Source: JBMTVN01 sp046047235 (GTDB lineage Bacteria > Verrucomicrobiota > Verrucomicrobiia > Limisphaerales > JAHDYP01). Taken from it: a DNA stretch of 36,818 nucleotides. Location of the stretch: NCBI GenBank assembly GCA_046047235.1, contig JBJOII010000028.1, positions 1 to 36,818 of the forward strand, given 5' to 3'. A program made the translations under genes and the position numbers. This document shows positions 1 through 7,558 of the stretch, in pieces (within the stretch, counting starts at the first letter, position 1; every line of letters starts with the position of its first letter). The notes under the pieces are model-generated. The model made no database searches and had not been told where the DNA came from. It worked only from the letters and a program-made list of their open reading frames with translations.

Positions 1-334
1 CCGCACCCCCCACCACCTCCACCACCTCACCCGGCAAACCCAAAACACGCTTCAACAACACCCGCAAGGTCTCCCGCTTCCGCACCGCCACCACATCAAA
101 TCGCTCCGGTAAAGCACCCCCACGATATGCCCGCACATTCAATAGCTTGATCCGACCATCCCTATACGTCGGCTCCATGCTCACCCCAGTCACCCGAATA
201 GGCTGATAGACCTGACGAAATACCCCAAAATACAAAGCCAGAAATACCCCCACCCGCAAAGCGGTCACCGCCGGCCGCCGCCCCACCAGGAACCGCAGCC
301 ACCCCCGAACTTCAATGCTCCACCATCGCGCCAT
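1..334 (-). CDS. lepB: Signal peptidase I, N-terminal 111 residues (cut by left edge)
   Basis: Membrane serine protease that removes Sec signal peptides on the outer face of the inner membrane. I translated the complement from the ATG at 334-332; the frame stays open to the window edge. A hydrophobic stretch at about residues 23-40 is the single membrane anchor. It is followed by box B 'VTGVSMEPTYRDG' with the catalytic serine at Ser52, then a region ending in 'LLKRVLGLPGE', the box D motif with the general-base lysine at Lys95. Serine-lysine spacing and order match bacterial type I signal peptidases; the C-terminal beta domain lies outside the window. The gene is divergent from glycogen phosphorylase across a 356-bp control region. 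The many exported proteins in this window would be natural substrates. Family assignment is firm; only the end is missing. Confidence 0.88.
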   Translation of the reverse strand, partial: MARWWSIEVRGWLRFLVGRRPAVTALRVGVFLALYFGVFRQVYQPIRVTGVSMEPTYRDGRIKLLNVRAYRGGALPERFDVVAVRKRETLRVLLKRVLGLPGEVVEVVGGA

Positions 335-413
335 GCCTAAAATTACTCTCCAGCTAAACCGGCGCACACTCTACCCCCAACCCCCTCCCACGCAAGCTCC
401 CACACCCCCTCAG

Positions 414-430
414 TCGTGGTCGGACCACGA
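414..430. promoter_or_regulatory. Perfect 8-bp inverted repeat, possible GntR-type operator
   Basis: TCGTGGTC-G-GACCACGA is a perfect palindrome with a single central base. Its core TGGTNNNACCA resembles sites bound by FadR-subfamily GntR regulators; this is a pattern match only and no such regulator is present here. It lies 80 bp upstream of the lepB start and about 260 bp upstream of glgP, so it could serve either gene. Confidence 0.45.
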
Positions 431-472
431 CAACGTGTTCACCCCGATAGACATAGACAGTTTTCCCAACCC

Positions 473-507
473 AAAAAGGCCCTATGGAACGCTTTTTGGG
501 CCTTTTT
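473..507. terminator. Intrinsic-terminator-like hairpin, usable on both strands
   Basis: AAAAAGGCCC at 473-482 pairs perfectly with GGGCCTTTTT at 498-507 around a 15-nt loop. A run of six T follows the GGGCC on the + strand, and the five A at the left give a T run on the - strand. It sits between two divergent genes, where no terminator is needed for either. It could end an unannotated short transcript or act as an attenuator in the glgP leader. The rest of 335-690 holds no convincing gene. Confidence 0.6.
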
Positions 508-545
508 TCCATCCCATGCCACCACCCTAGCCTCAGGATCTGTCA

Positions 546-573
546 ACGCCTGCCTTTGGCAGATGGCGGGCGT
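546..573 (+). other. Two mutually exclusive small hairpins in the glgP leader region
   Basis: CTGCC-TTT-GGCAG (550-562) can form a small hairpin. The same left arm, extended to 546-554 (ACGCC-t-GCC), can instead pair with 565-573 (GGC-g-GGCGT). The pairings exclude each other. They lie 118 bp upstream of the glgP start. No T run follows, so a terminator role is not supported; a leader-RNA role is only a possibility. Confidence 0.25.
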
Positions 574-690
574 CCAGCCCCCTCCGACTCCGCACAACAC
601 TCGCCTAGGGCGGGCTCTATGCGCCCCTATCGAACACCAAAAACTCCCCCCTTTCCTTTCTGCCCCACGAAACCTAGTCTCCCCACCATA

Positions 691-3213
691 ATGAGTAAGC
701 CCAGCGCCCAAAACGCCCACTCCCCCAGCCAGCCCCCCACCCAGGAACCTACACGCACCGGGCTCAGCACAGAAACCATCGCCCGCGCCTTCTGCGATAA
801 TCTCTATTACCTCCAAGCTCGCTTCCCCGCCGTCGCCACCACCAACGACCGCTACATGGCCCTCGCCTACACCATCCGTGACCGACTCCTCCACCGCTGG
901 GTCAATACCGCCGAAACCTATTACCAATCCAAAAGCCGAACAGTCGCTTACCTGTCCGCCGAATTCCTCATGGGACCCCAGCTCGGCAATAACCTCGTCA
1001 ACCTCGGTATCCTCGACGTCACCCGCACTGCTCTCGGCCAACTCGACATCGACCTCGATGACCTCCTCGAACAGGAAGAAGAACCGGGCCTCGGCAACGG
1101 CGGCCTCGGACGCCTCGCCGCCTGCTACCTCGACTCCCTCGCCTCCCTCCAAATCCCCGCCATCGGCTACGGCATCCGTTACGAATTCGGGATCTTCGAT
1201 CAAACCATCCGCGATGGATGGCAGGTCGAAATCACCGATAAATGGCTCCGCTTCGGCAACCCGTGGGAAATTGCCCGACCCGAAATCGTCTTTGACGTCA
1301 AACTCGGCGGCCATACCCAAAGCTACCACGAAAACGGAACCTACCGCGTCCGCTGGATACCTCAACGCGTCGTGCGCGGCGCCGCCTACGACACCCCTGT
1401 CGCCGGCTACAAAAACAATACAGTCAACCTCCTCCGCCTCTGGAAAGCCGAAGCCGCCGAGTCCTTCGACTTCCAAGCCTTCAACACCGGAGACTACTAC
1501 GGCGCGGTAAATGAAAAAATGGTGTCCGAAAACATCAGCAAAGTCCTCTACCCCAACGACGAATCCCCCCAAGGCAAACAACTCCGCCTCCAGCAGCAGT
1601 ACTTCTTCGCTTCCTGCGCCCTGCAGGACATGATCCGCCTACACCTCCAACGCAGTAAATCCCTCGCCAATTTCCACGAGAAATTCGCGGTCCAACTCAA
1701 CGATACCCACCCCGCCGTCGCCGTCGCCGAACTCATGCGGCTCCTCCTCGATGACCACCACCTCTCCTGGGAATCCGCTTGGGATATCACCACCAAAACC
1801 TTCGCCTATACCAACCATACTCTCCTGCCCGAAGCCCTCGAACGCTGGCCCGTCCCCCTCTTCTCCAGCGTCCTCCCACGTCACCTCGAACTCATCTACG
1901 AAATCAACCGCCGCTTCCTCGAAGAAGTCGAAGCCCGCTTCCCCAATGAACCGGAACGCGTCGCCCGTATGTCCCTTATCGATGAATCCGGTGAACGCTA
2001 CGTCCGTATGGCCAACCTCGCCACAGTCGGCAGTCACTCAGTCAACGGAGTAGCCAAACTCCACTCAGAACTCCTGCAGCTCGGTGTCCTCAGCGATTTC
2101 TACGACCTGGAACCCTCCAAGTTCCATAACGTCACCAATGGCGTCACCCCACGCCGCTTCATCGCCCTCAGCAACCCACACCTCACCAGCCTGATCTCCA
2201 AACATATCGGCGAAAATTGGATCAAAGACCTCCGCCAACTCCAAGAACTCGAACCCCTCGCCGAAAACCTCGAGTTCCGCAACGCCTGGCGCAAAGTCAA
2301 ACTCGCCAACAAACAACACCTCGCCCAAATCATCCACAAGCGCACAGGCATCGAAATCGACCCCACCTCCCTCTTCGATATCCAGGTCAAACGCCTCCAC
2401 GAATACAAACGCCAACACCTCAACATCCTCCATGTCATCACCCTCTATAACCGGCTCCGCTCCAACCCGCGCCTCCCCGCACCACCACGTACCATCATCT
2501 TCGGCGGCAAAGCTGCCCCCGGCTACACCATGGCCAAACTCATCATCAAACTCATTAACAGCGTCGCCAATGTCATCAATCACGACCCTCTAACCCGTGA
2601 CCGCCTCAAGGTCGCCTTCATCCCCGACTTCAACGTCAAGGTCGCCCACCATATCTACCCCGCCGCCGAACTCTCAGAGCAAATCTCCACCGCCGGTAAA
2701 GAAGCCTCCGGAACCGGTAACATGAAGTTCTCCCTCAACGGCGCACTCACCATCGGAACCCTCGACGGCGCCAATATCGAAATCCGTGATGCCGTCGGCG
2801 CCGATAACTTCTTCCTCTTCGGCCTCACCGCCGCCCAAGTCCAGGAACAACTCGAAAGCGGCTATAACCCCTCCGCCTTCTACGAAAACGACCCCGAACT
2901 TCGCCAAAGCCTCGACCAAATCGCCTCAGGCCACTTCGCCGGCGGAAATAGCCACCTCTTCCGCCCCATCGTTGACAACCTCCTCTACCACGACCCCTTC
3001 CTCCTGCTCGCCGACTATCGCGCCTACATCGACGCCCAAGACCGGGTCTCCCAAGCCTACCAGGACCCCGAAAACTGGACGCGCATGTCCATCCTCAACG
3101 TCGCCCGCATGGGCCACTTCTCCTCCGATCGCTCCATCACCGAATACGCAGAAAAAATCTGGAAAACCCAACCCGTCGAAATCTCCCTCAACGGCGCCCA
3201 ATGCCCCAAATAA
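691..3213 (+). CDS. glgP: Glycogen/starch (alpha-glucan) phosphorylase
   Basis: Releases glucose-1-phosphate from the non-reducing ends of alpha-1,4-glucans using phosphate and pyridoxal phosphate, in the cytoplasm. The 840-residue product is close to the 800-850 usual for the family. Landmarks include 'YLSAEFLMG' and 'GLGNGGLGRLAACYLDS' in the N-terminal half, 'NDTHPA' in the middle, 'DIQVKRLHEYKRQ' in the C-terminal half, and the cofactor loop 'EASGTGNMKFSLNGAL', in which Lys679 should form the Schiff base with PLP. The frame is open back to 484, but homology begins only after the ATG at 691. The upstream codons lie over the terminator-like region, so 691 is preferred although no Shine-Dalgarno sequence is visible. 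No other glycogen gene is adjacent. Confidence 0.95.
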   Translation: MSKPSAQNAHSPSQPPTQEPTRTGLSTETIARAFCDNLYYLQARFPAVATTNDRYMALAYTIRDRLLHRWVNTAETYYQSKSRTVAYLSAEFLMGPQLGNNLVNLGILDVTRTALGQLDIDLDDLLEQEEEPGLGNGGLGRLAACYLDSLASLQIPAIGYGIRYEFGIFDQTIRDGWQVEITDKWLRFGNPWEIARPEIVFDVKLGGHTQSYHENGTYRVRWIPQRVVRGAAYDTPVAGYKNNTVNLLRLWKAEAAESFDFQAFNTGDYYGAVNEKMVSENISKVLYPNDESPQGKQLRLQQQYFFASCALQDMIRLHLQRSKSLANFHEKFAVQLNDTHPAVAVAELMRLLLDDHHLSWESAWDITTKTFAYTNHTLLPEALERWPVPLFSSVLPRHLELIYEINRRFLEEVEARFPNEPERVARMSLIDESGERYVRMANLATVGSHSVNGVAKLHSELLQLGVLSDFYDLEPSKFHNVTNGVTPRRFIALSNPHLTSLISKHIGENWIKDLRQLQELEPLAENLEFRNAWRKVKLANKQHLAQIIHKRTGIEIDPTSLFDIQVKRLHEYKRQHLNILHVITLYNRLRSNPRLPAPPRTIIFGGKAAPGYTMAKLIIKLINSVANVINHDPLTRDRLKVAFIPDFNVKVAHHIYPAAELSEQISTAGKEASGTGNMKFSLNGALTIGTLDGANIEIRDAVGADNFFLFGLTAAQVQEQLESGYNPSAFYENDPELRQSLDQIASGHFAGGNSHLFRPIVDNLLYHDPFLLLADYRAYIDAQDRVSQAYQDPENWTRMSILNVARMGHFSSDRSITEYAEKIWKTQPVEISLNGAQCPK

Positions 3214-3250
3214 CTCCAACCCTTAAGCCCCAAACCACTCACCTACCCAG

Positions 3251-3355
3251 CATCTCCCATCTCCCATCTCCCATATCCGATATCCCATCTCCCATCTCCC
3301 ATCTCCCATATCCCATATCCCATATCCCATATCCCAGCTACCATCTCCCATATCC
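3251..3355. repeat. Heptanucleotide tandem repeat, 15 units of CATCTCC/CATATCC
   Basis: Fifteen contiguous 7-bp units follow the pattern CAT(C/A)TCC. In order they are three CATCTCC, one CATATCC, one GATATCC, three CATCTCC, four CATATCC, one degenerate CAGCTAC, one CATCTCC and one CATATCC. The unit is not a multiple of three, so it does not encode a peptide repeat. The array fills most of the gap between two convergent genes. Beside it, GTGCC (3357-3361) can pair with GGCAC (3370-3374). Confidence 0.92.
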
Positions 3356-3392
3356 CGTGCCACGCCAGCGGCACCCCCCTCTTCTCTCCCCC

Positions 3393-3415
3393 TGCGGTCC
3401 GCCGCGCGGCCCGCA
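3393..3415. repeat. 23-bp imperfect palindrome next to the response-regulator stop codon
   Basis: TGCGG-t-CCGC-CGC-GCGG-c-CCGCA forms a nine-pair stem with one mismatch and a 3-nt loop. It starts five bases beyond the stop codon of the LytTR gene (3420-3422, - strand). A GC hairpin here could protect or end the regulator mRNA, but no T run follows on that strand. It may instead be a dispersed palindromic element. Confidence 0.5.
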
Positions 3416-3419
3416 AACC

Positions 3420-4202
3420 CTACCCCTCCTCCTTGCCCAATAACTGGTTCAGCTTGTCACGATACGTCCGACTCAAGGTCACCCGCGTGCCATCCAGCAA
3501 AATCACCGCATACTCGCCGTGAAACAAAGGCTGCAACTCCTTGATTCGGTCCATGTTCACAATCGTCGAGCGCCCGATCCGCACAAACCGGTCCGACGGC
3601 AAACGTTGCTCCAACGCATTCATCGTCTCCCGTAATAAATGGGACTCAGACCCCACATGCAAATTCACGTAGTTGTCCGCCGCCTCCACCCAGTCAATCT
3701 CCTCCACCCGTAACAACAAGACCCGACCGCCACTCTTCACCGCCAAACGCTCCACCGGAGGAGGAGGCGGACGCAACTGCGCCAGCATCGACCTCAACCG
3801 CACCGCCAAATCATCCGCCGGCTCCTCCCGCCTCAGCCACGCCCTGGCGCGATCCAAGGCCGCACCAAACCGTTCGTCATCAAACGGCTTCAACAAATAA
3901 TCCAACGCATGCAGCTCAAAGGCCCGTATCGCAAACCGATCATACGCCGTGACAAAAATCACCGCCGGCATCACCCCATCCCCCAATTGCCCCAACATCT
4001 CCAACCCATCCATCCCCGGCATCTGTATATCCAAAAAGACCAAATCCGGCCGCTCCCTCCGAATCACCTCCAACCCCTCCTCCCCATCCCCACACTCCCC
4101 AACCAGTTCCATGTCCGCCTGCCCCAGAACCAAAGCCCGCACGCGATCCCGCGCCAAAGGCTCATCGTCCACAATCAATGTGCGTATCTTGCCACTCTCC
4201 AT
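3420..4202 (-). CDS. LytTR-family DNA-binding response regulator
   Basis: Cytoplasmic response regulator of 260 residues, the AlgR/LytR type of two-domain protein. The receiver domain covers about residues 6-120, with the acidic pair Asp12/Asp13, phospho-acceptor Asp58 in 'LVFLDIQMPGMDG', and the 'FVTAYD' and 'LLKPF' segments holding the conserved Thr and Lys. A short linker rich in Arg and Pro leads to a LytTR DNA-binding domain at about 150-258, with 'IDWVEAADNYVNLHV', 'RFVRIGRSTIVNM' and 'LSRTYRDKLNQLL'. It lies downstream of a LytS-like kinase on the same strand, clearly its partner, but 208 bp separate the two and a promoter-like sequence lies between. Targets cannot be read from the sequence. 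Confidence 0.95.
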   Translation of the reverse strand: MESGKIRTLIVDDEPLARDRVRALVLGQADMELVGECGDGEEGLEVIRRERPDLVFLDIQMPGMDGLEMLGQLGDGVMPAVIFVTAYDRFAIRAFELHALDYLLKPFDDERFGAALDRARAWLRREEPADDLAVRLRSMLAQLRPPPPPVERLAVKSGGRVLLLRVEEIDWVEAADNYVNLHVGSESHLLRETMNALEQRLPSDRFVRIGRSTIVNMDRIKELQPLFHGEYAVILLDGTRVTLSRTYRDKLNQLLGKEEG

Positions 4203-4226
4203 AACTAAAAGCCGGGTATGCTGATC

Positions 4227-4255
4227 ACCCTAAAAGCCCCCACCAACACTGTCAA
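4227..4255 (-). promoter_or_regulatory. Candidate sigma-70 promoter of the LytTR regulator
   Basis: On the - strand TTGACA (4255-4250) is followed after exactly 17 bases by TAGGGT (4232-4227), 24 bases before the ATG. The -35 box is perfect; the -10 box is weak. It would allow the regulator to be made independently of the kinase. The rest of the 208-bp gap shows only a small hairpin, GCGCC-GGA-GGCGC, at 4380-4392. Confidence 0.45.
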
Positions 4256-4410
4256 ACCTACACCACCCATGAACCAATACCCCACTACCTCCCCTCTCCA
4301 CTCTTCTCTCTACGCCGCCCCGCAACCCAGCGGGACGCCTAAACCTCAACCCCCTAACCAACCTCCCCCCATCCCTATCGCGCCGGAGGCGCCCATCCCC
4401 CAGCTCCAAG

Positions 4411-5556
4411 TCAACTCCTAACTTCCGGAGCAAAGCTCCCACGCGAAGCGCCCCGCGCTTCGCGCCGCAACGGCAAAACCACGCGCGCCACCACCCCGCC
4501 CGACTCACGCTCCAACAGCTCAAAACTATGATCCTCCCCATACAACTGCTGCAACCTCGCCCGCGTGTTCGCCACCCCAATCCCCCTCCTGGACTTCCCC
4601 CTCCGCTCCCCCTTCCCCAACCCTGGCCCGTTATCCATCACCTCCAAGACAACCCGCCCCCCCTCCGCCCTCGCCGCCAACCGCACCTCCCCACCACCTT
4701 TGCTCCGCTCAATCCCGTGCCGAATCGCATTCTCCACCAACGGCTGCAAAATCAAATTCGGCACCATCACATCCATCACCCCCAACTCAACCTCATTCAC
4801 CACCCTCAACCGCGCCCCAAACCGCGTCCGCTCAATGTCCAAATACCGCTCCAAAAAATCCAGCTCCTGACGTAACAACACCTCCTGCTCCTCCGTGCTG
4901 TCCAAGGCATACCTCAATAAATCCGCCAGCCTCGCCAAAACCCGGTCCGCCGCCTTCATGTCGGTTCGCATCAACGACGAAACCGCATTCAACGTGTTGA
5001 ACAAAAAATGCGGGTTCAGTTGCATCTGCAAAGCCTGCAACCGCGCAGCCGTCAACCGCTGCTCCAGCTCCCTCGCCCGTAATGCCCGCTCCTGCGCCTC
5101 CCGATAATACCCAAACGCATGACTCACACTCACCATCACCCAGTAAATCAATAAATTGAAATGAAACGTCTTCACCACCAGCGGATCAAACGCCTCCCCA
5201 AATGAAACCGGATCCCCCACAAACCGACTCTGTAACTGCCCCACCAACGCCCGCATTACCACATACACCGCCGATGCCACGACACTCGCCCCCAGATGAA
5301 TCCCCAAGTTCCTTCCCCAAGCAGGCGCATCAAACCGATACCGACGCGCCAACTCCATGATCGGCAAACTCAACAACGCCCATACATACCAGTCCCCCAA
5401 CGACCACCCCACCGCCTGACCCCACGAGACCGGCCGACCCGACTTCGCGCTCGCCAAATAAAACTGCCCCGCGAAGGACAAACCGATCAGGGTCCAAAAT
5501 AACCACCCCAACAACCAACGCCCCGCTCGCCCCTGCATCCATCCCGTAACGTGCAT
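4411..5556 (-). CDS. LytS/YehU-type sensor histidine kinase
   Basis: Inner-membrane sensor kinase, partner of the LytTR regulator downstream. The first 150 or so residues hold about four hydrophobic helices with little periplasmic sequence, suggesting detection within the membrane. The His_kinase domain contains 'QMQLNPHFLFNTLNA' with phospho-acceptor His183. An HATPase_c domain follows, with the N box 'LILQPLVENAIRHGIE' and G box 'DNGPGLGKG'. The start at 5556 is chosen because AAGGAG lies four bases before it; this gives 381 residues. An ATG at 5574 and a GTG at 5658 are alternatives, the latter almost touching the divergent gene. The last 17 residues after 'VVLPLR' are encoded by two tandem palindromes. 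The signal sensed is unknown. Confidence 0.9.
   Translation of the reverse strand: MHVTGWMQGRAGRWLLGWLFWTLIGLSFAGQFYLASAKSGRPVSWGQAVGWSLGDWYVWALLSLPIMELARRYRFDAPAWGRNLGIHLGASVVASAVYVVMRALVGQLQSRFVGDPVSFGEAFDPLVVKTFHFNLLIYWVMVSVSHAFGYYREAQERALRARELEQRLTAARLQALQMQLNPHFLFNTLNAVSSLMRTDMKAADRVLARLADLLRYALDSTEEQEVLLRQELDFLERYLDIERTRFGARLRVVNEVELGVMDVMVPNLILQPLVENAIRHGIERSKGGGEVRLAARAEGGRVVLEVMDNGPGLGKGERRGKSRRGIGVANTRARLQQLYGEDHSFELLERESGGVVARVVLPLRREARGASRGSFAPEVRS
4427..4464. repeat. Two adjacent perfect hairpins inside the kinase C-terminus
   Basis: GGAGC-AAA-GCTCC (4427-4439) is followed two bases later by CGCGAAGCGC-CCC-GCGCTTCGCG (4442-4464), a perfect 10-bp stem with a 3-base loop. Both lie in frame in the last codons of the histidine kinase, where they encode a basic, low-complexity tail beyond the end of the HATPase domain. 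This is what a palindromic element inserted at the end of a gene would look like. Confidence 0.7.
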
Positions 5557-5658
5557 GCCTCTCCTTTGCGCCATCCTCCCCCTCTTGAACAGCCAAATCA
5601 CCCCCAACCAAAAAGAGTGATTCCCCACCAGCTCCCCGCTAAAATCCACCCACTGCAC

Positions 5659-7491
5659 ATGCCCGCGGCATTACCCAACCACCCCCCCGATGATGCCCCC
5701 TCCAACCGCGGCCTCATCCGAACCCTCGCCGTCGTCGCCTCCGTCGCCCTCCTCGTCGCTCTCGCCACCTTCGCCCTCGACCATCTCCCCTCCCCCACCA
5801 CTAAAACCAACCCCGCACCCACCCCTCCCTCACCCCAATCCCTCAACGCTATCCCCACTACCCCCTTCACCCAAATCACCACCCCAGCCGGCATCTCCTT
5901 CTCCCACTCCAACGGCGCCTACGGCGATAAACTCCTGCCCGAAACCATGGGCGGCGGCGTTGCCGCCTTCGATTACAACAACGATGGCCTGCAGGACCTC
6001 CTCTTCATCAATGGAAACCTCTGGCCCTGGCAAACCAACCCGCCCACAACCACACCCACCCACCACCTCTACCTCAACAACGGCCAAGGCCACTTCACCG
6101 ACACCACTCCCAACTCCGGCCTCAACTTCTCCTGCTACGGCATGGGCGTCGCCACCGGGGACTACAATAACGACGGATTCACCGACGTCTTCATCACCGC
6201 CACCAGCACCAACTACCTCCTCAAAAACCTCGGCAACGGCCGCTTCCTCGATGTCACCGCCGATGCCGGCGTCGGCGGCAACCCCGAGGACTGGAGCACC
6301 TCCGCCGCCTGGTTCGATATGGATAACGACGGCGACCTCGACCTGTTCGTCTGTAACTACCTCCGATGGTCCCGCGAAATCGACTACGCCGCCGATTACC
6401 AACTACCCGGAATCGGCCGCGCCTACGGCCAACCCTGGAACTTCCCCTCCACTTTCCCCTGCCTCTACCGCAATAACGGCAACGGCACGTTCACCGATTG
6501 CTCCGCCTCCAGCGGCATCCAACTCCGTAACCGCACCACCAACCTGCCCCTCGCCAAATCCCTCGGCGTCCGCCCCGTCGATGTCGACTCCGATGGCTGG
6601 CTAGACCTCATCGTCGCCAATGACACCGTCCAGAATTTCGTTTTCCGCAACCAAAAGGACGGCACCTTCCGCGATATCGGCCCCACCTCCGGTATCGCGT
6701 TCGATGCCTTCGGCGGAACCCGCGGCGCCATGGGCATCGATGCCGCCCACTTCAACCAGGACAACTCCCTCGGCATCTCCATCGGTAACTTCGCCAACGA
6801 AATGACCGCCATCTACGTCGCCAAAAACCAAACCACCCTCTTCACCGACGAAGCCCTCTCCCAAGGCATCGGCACCGCCAGCCAAATGTCCCTCACGTTC
6901 GGCATCTTCTTCTTCGACTACGACCTCGATGGCTGGCTCGACCTCCTCACCGCCAACGGCCACATCGAATCCGATATCGAAAAGATCGCCCCCAACCAAC
7001 ACTACGCCCAACCCGCCCAACTCTTCTGGAACGCCCACGGCACCTCCCCCCACTCCGGCTTCCTCGCCGTCCCCAGCACCAAAACCGGAACAGACCTCTT
7101 CACCCCTATCGTCGGACGCGGCTCCGCCTACGCTGACTTCGACCTCGACGGCGACCTCGACGTCGTCCTCACCCAAATCAACGGCCCTCCCCTCCTCCTC
7201 CGCAACGACCAAAACCTCCACCACAACTGGATCCGCCTGAAACTCATCGGCACCGCCGATAACACCGACGCCATCGGCACACGCGTCCAGGTCCGCATCG
7301 GAAAAACCACTCTCTCACGCCAGGTCATGCCCACCCGCGGCTACCTCTCCCAATCTGAACTCCCCCTCACCATCGGCCTCGGCACCGCAACTAAAGTGGA
7401 TGAACTCCTCATCACCTGGCCCAACGGCCACCAACAACCCGTCCCCTCGCCCAACCTCAACGCTCTCACCACCATCCGCCAAACCAGATAA
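5659..7491 (+). CDS. Membrane-anchored FG-GAP repeat / UnbV (CRTAC1-like) protein
   Basis: A 610-residue protein with one N-terminal hydrophobic helix (about residues 16-36), a Pro/Thr linker and a predicted seven-bladed beta-propeller outside the cytoplasm. FG-GAP repeats carry calcium-binding acidic loops: 'FDYNNDGLQDLLF', 'GDYNNDGFTDVF', 'FDMDNDGDLDLFV', 'VDVDSDGWLDLIV', 'FDYDLDGWLDLL' and 'ADFDLDGDLDVVL'. The C-terminus is an ASPIC/UnbV domain with 'PTRGYLSQSELPLTIGLG' and 'LLITWPNG'. Members occur in large families in Acidobacteria, Planctomycetes and Verrucomicrobia, and their role is largely unknown; adhesion or ligand binding is usually inferred. The ATG at 5659 is preferred over 5551 because it puts the helix close to the N-terminus. 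TAAAAT at 5640-5645 is a possible -10 box only 13 bases before it. Confidence 0.93.
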   Translation: MPAALPNHPPDDAPSNRGLIRTLAVVASVALLVALATFALDHLPSPTTKTNPAPTPPSPQSLNAIPTTPFTQITTPAGISFSHSNGAYGDKLLPETMGGGVAAFDYNNDGLQDLLFINGNLWPWQTNPPTTTPTHHLYLNNGQGHFTDTTPNSGLNFSCYGMGVATGDYNNDGFTDVFITATSTNYLLKNLGNGRFLDVTADAGVGGNPEDWSTSAAWFDMDNDGDLDLFVCNYLRWSREIDYAADYQLPGIGRAYGQPWNFPSTFPCLYRNNGNGTFTDCSASSGIQLRNRTTNLPLAKSLGVRPVDVDSDGWLDLIVANDTVQNFVFRNQKDGTFRDIGPTSGIAFDAFGGTRGAMGIDAAHFNQDNSLGISIGNFANEMTAIYVAKNQTTLFTDEALSQGIGTASQMSLTFGIFFFDYDLDGWLDLLTANGHIESDIEKIAPNQHYAQPAQLFWNAHGTSPHSGFLAVPSTKTGTDLFTPIVGRGSAYADFDLDGDLDVVLTQINGPPLLLRNDQNLHHNWIRLKLIGTADNTDAIGTRVQVRIGKTTLSRQVMPTRGYLSQSELPLTIGLGTATKVDELLITWPNGHQQPVPSPNLNALTTIRQTR

Positions 7492-7558
7492 AAACCCCCT
7501 TGTGACCAGCTCAAAATCACGGATGGTAACCATGTAACACAAACCCCCTCGCCACCAT

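Noticed and set aside
484..690. N-terminal extension of glycogen phosphorylase by 69 residues
   Set aside because: The extension overlaps the terminator-like hairpin region, resembles no phosphorylase N-terminus and is Pro/Ser-rich as expected of non-coding C-rich DNA.
439..1581. A 380-codon open frame antisense to glgP, and similar long antisense frames elsewhere
   Set aside because: They are mirror images of real genes caused by the strand composition and rarity of stop codons; the predicted sequences are low-complexity and match no family.
3251..3355. CRISPR array
   Set aside because: Units are 7 bp, directly abutting, with no spacers; it is a simple tandem repeat.
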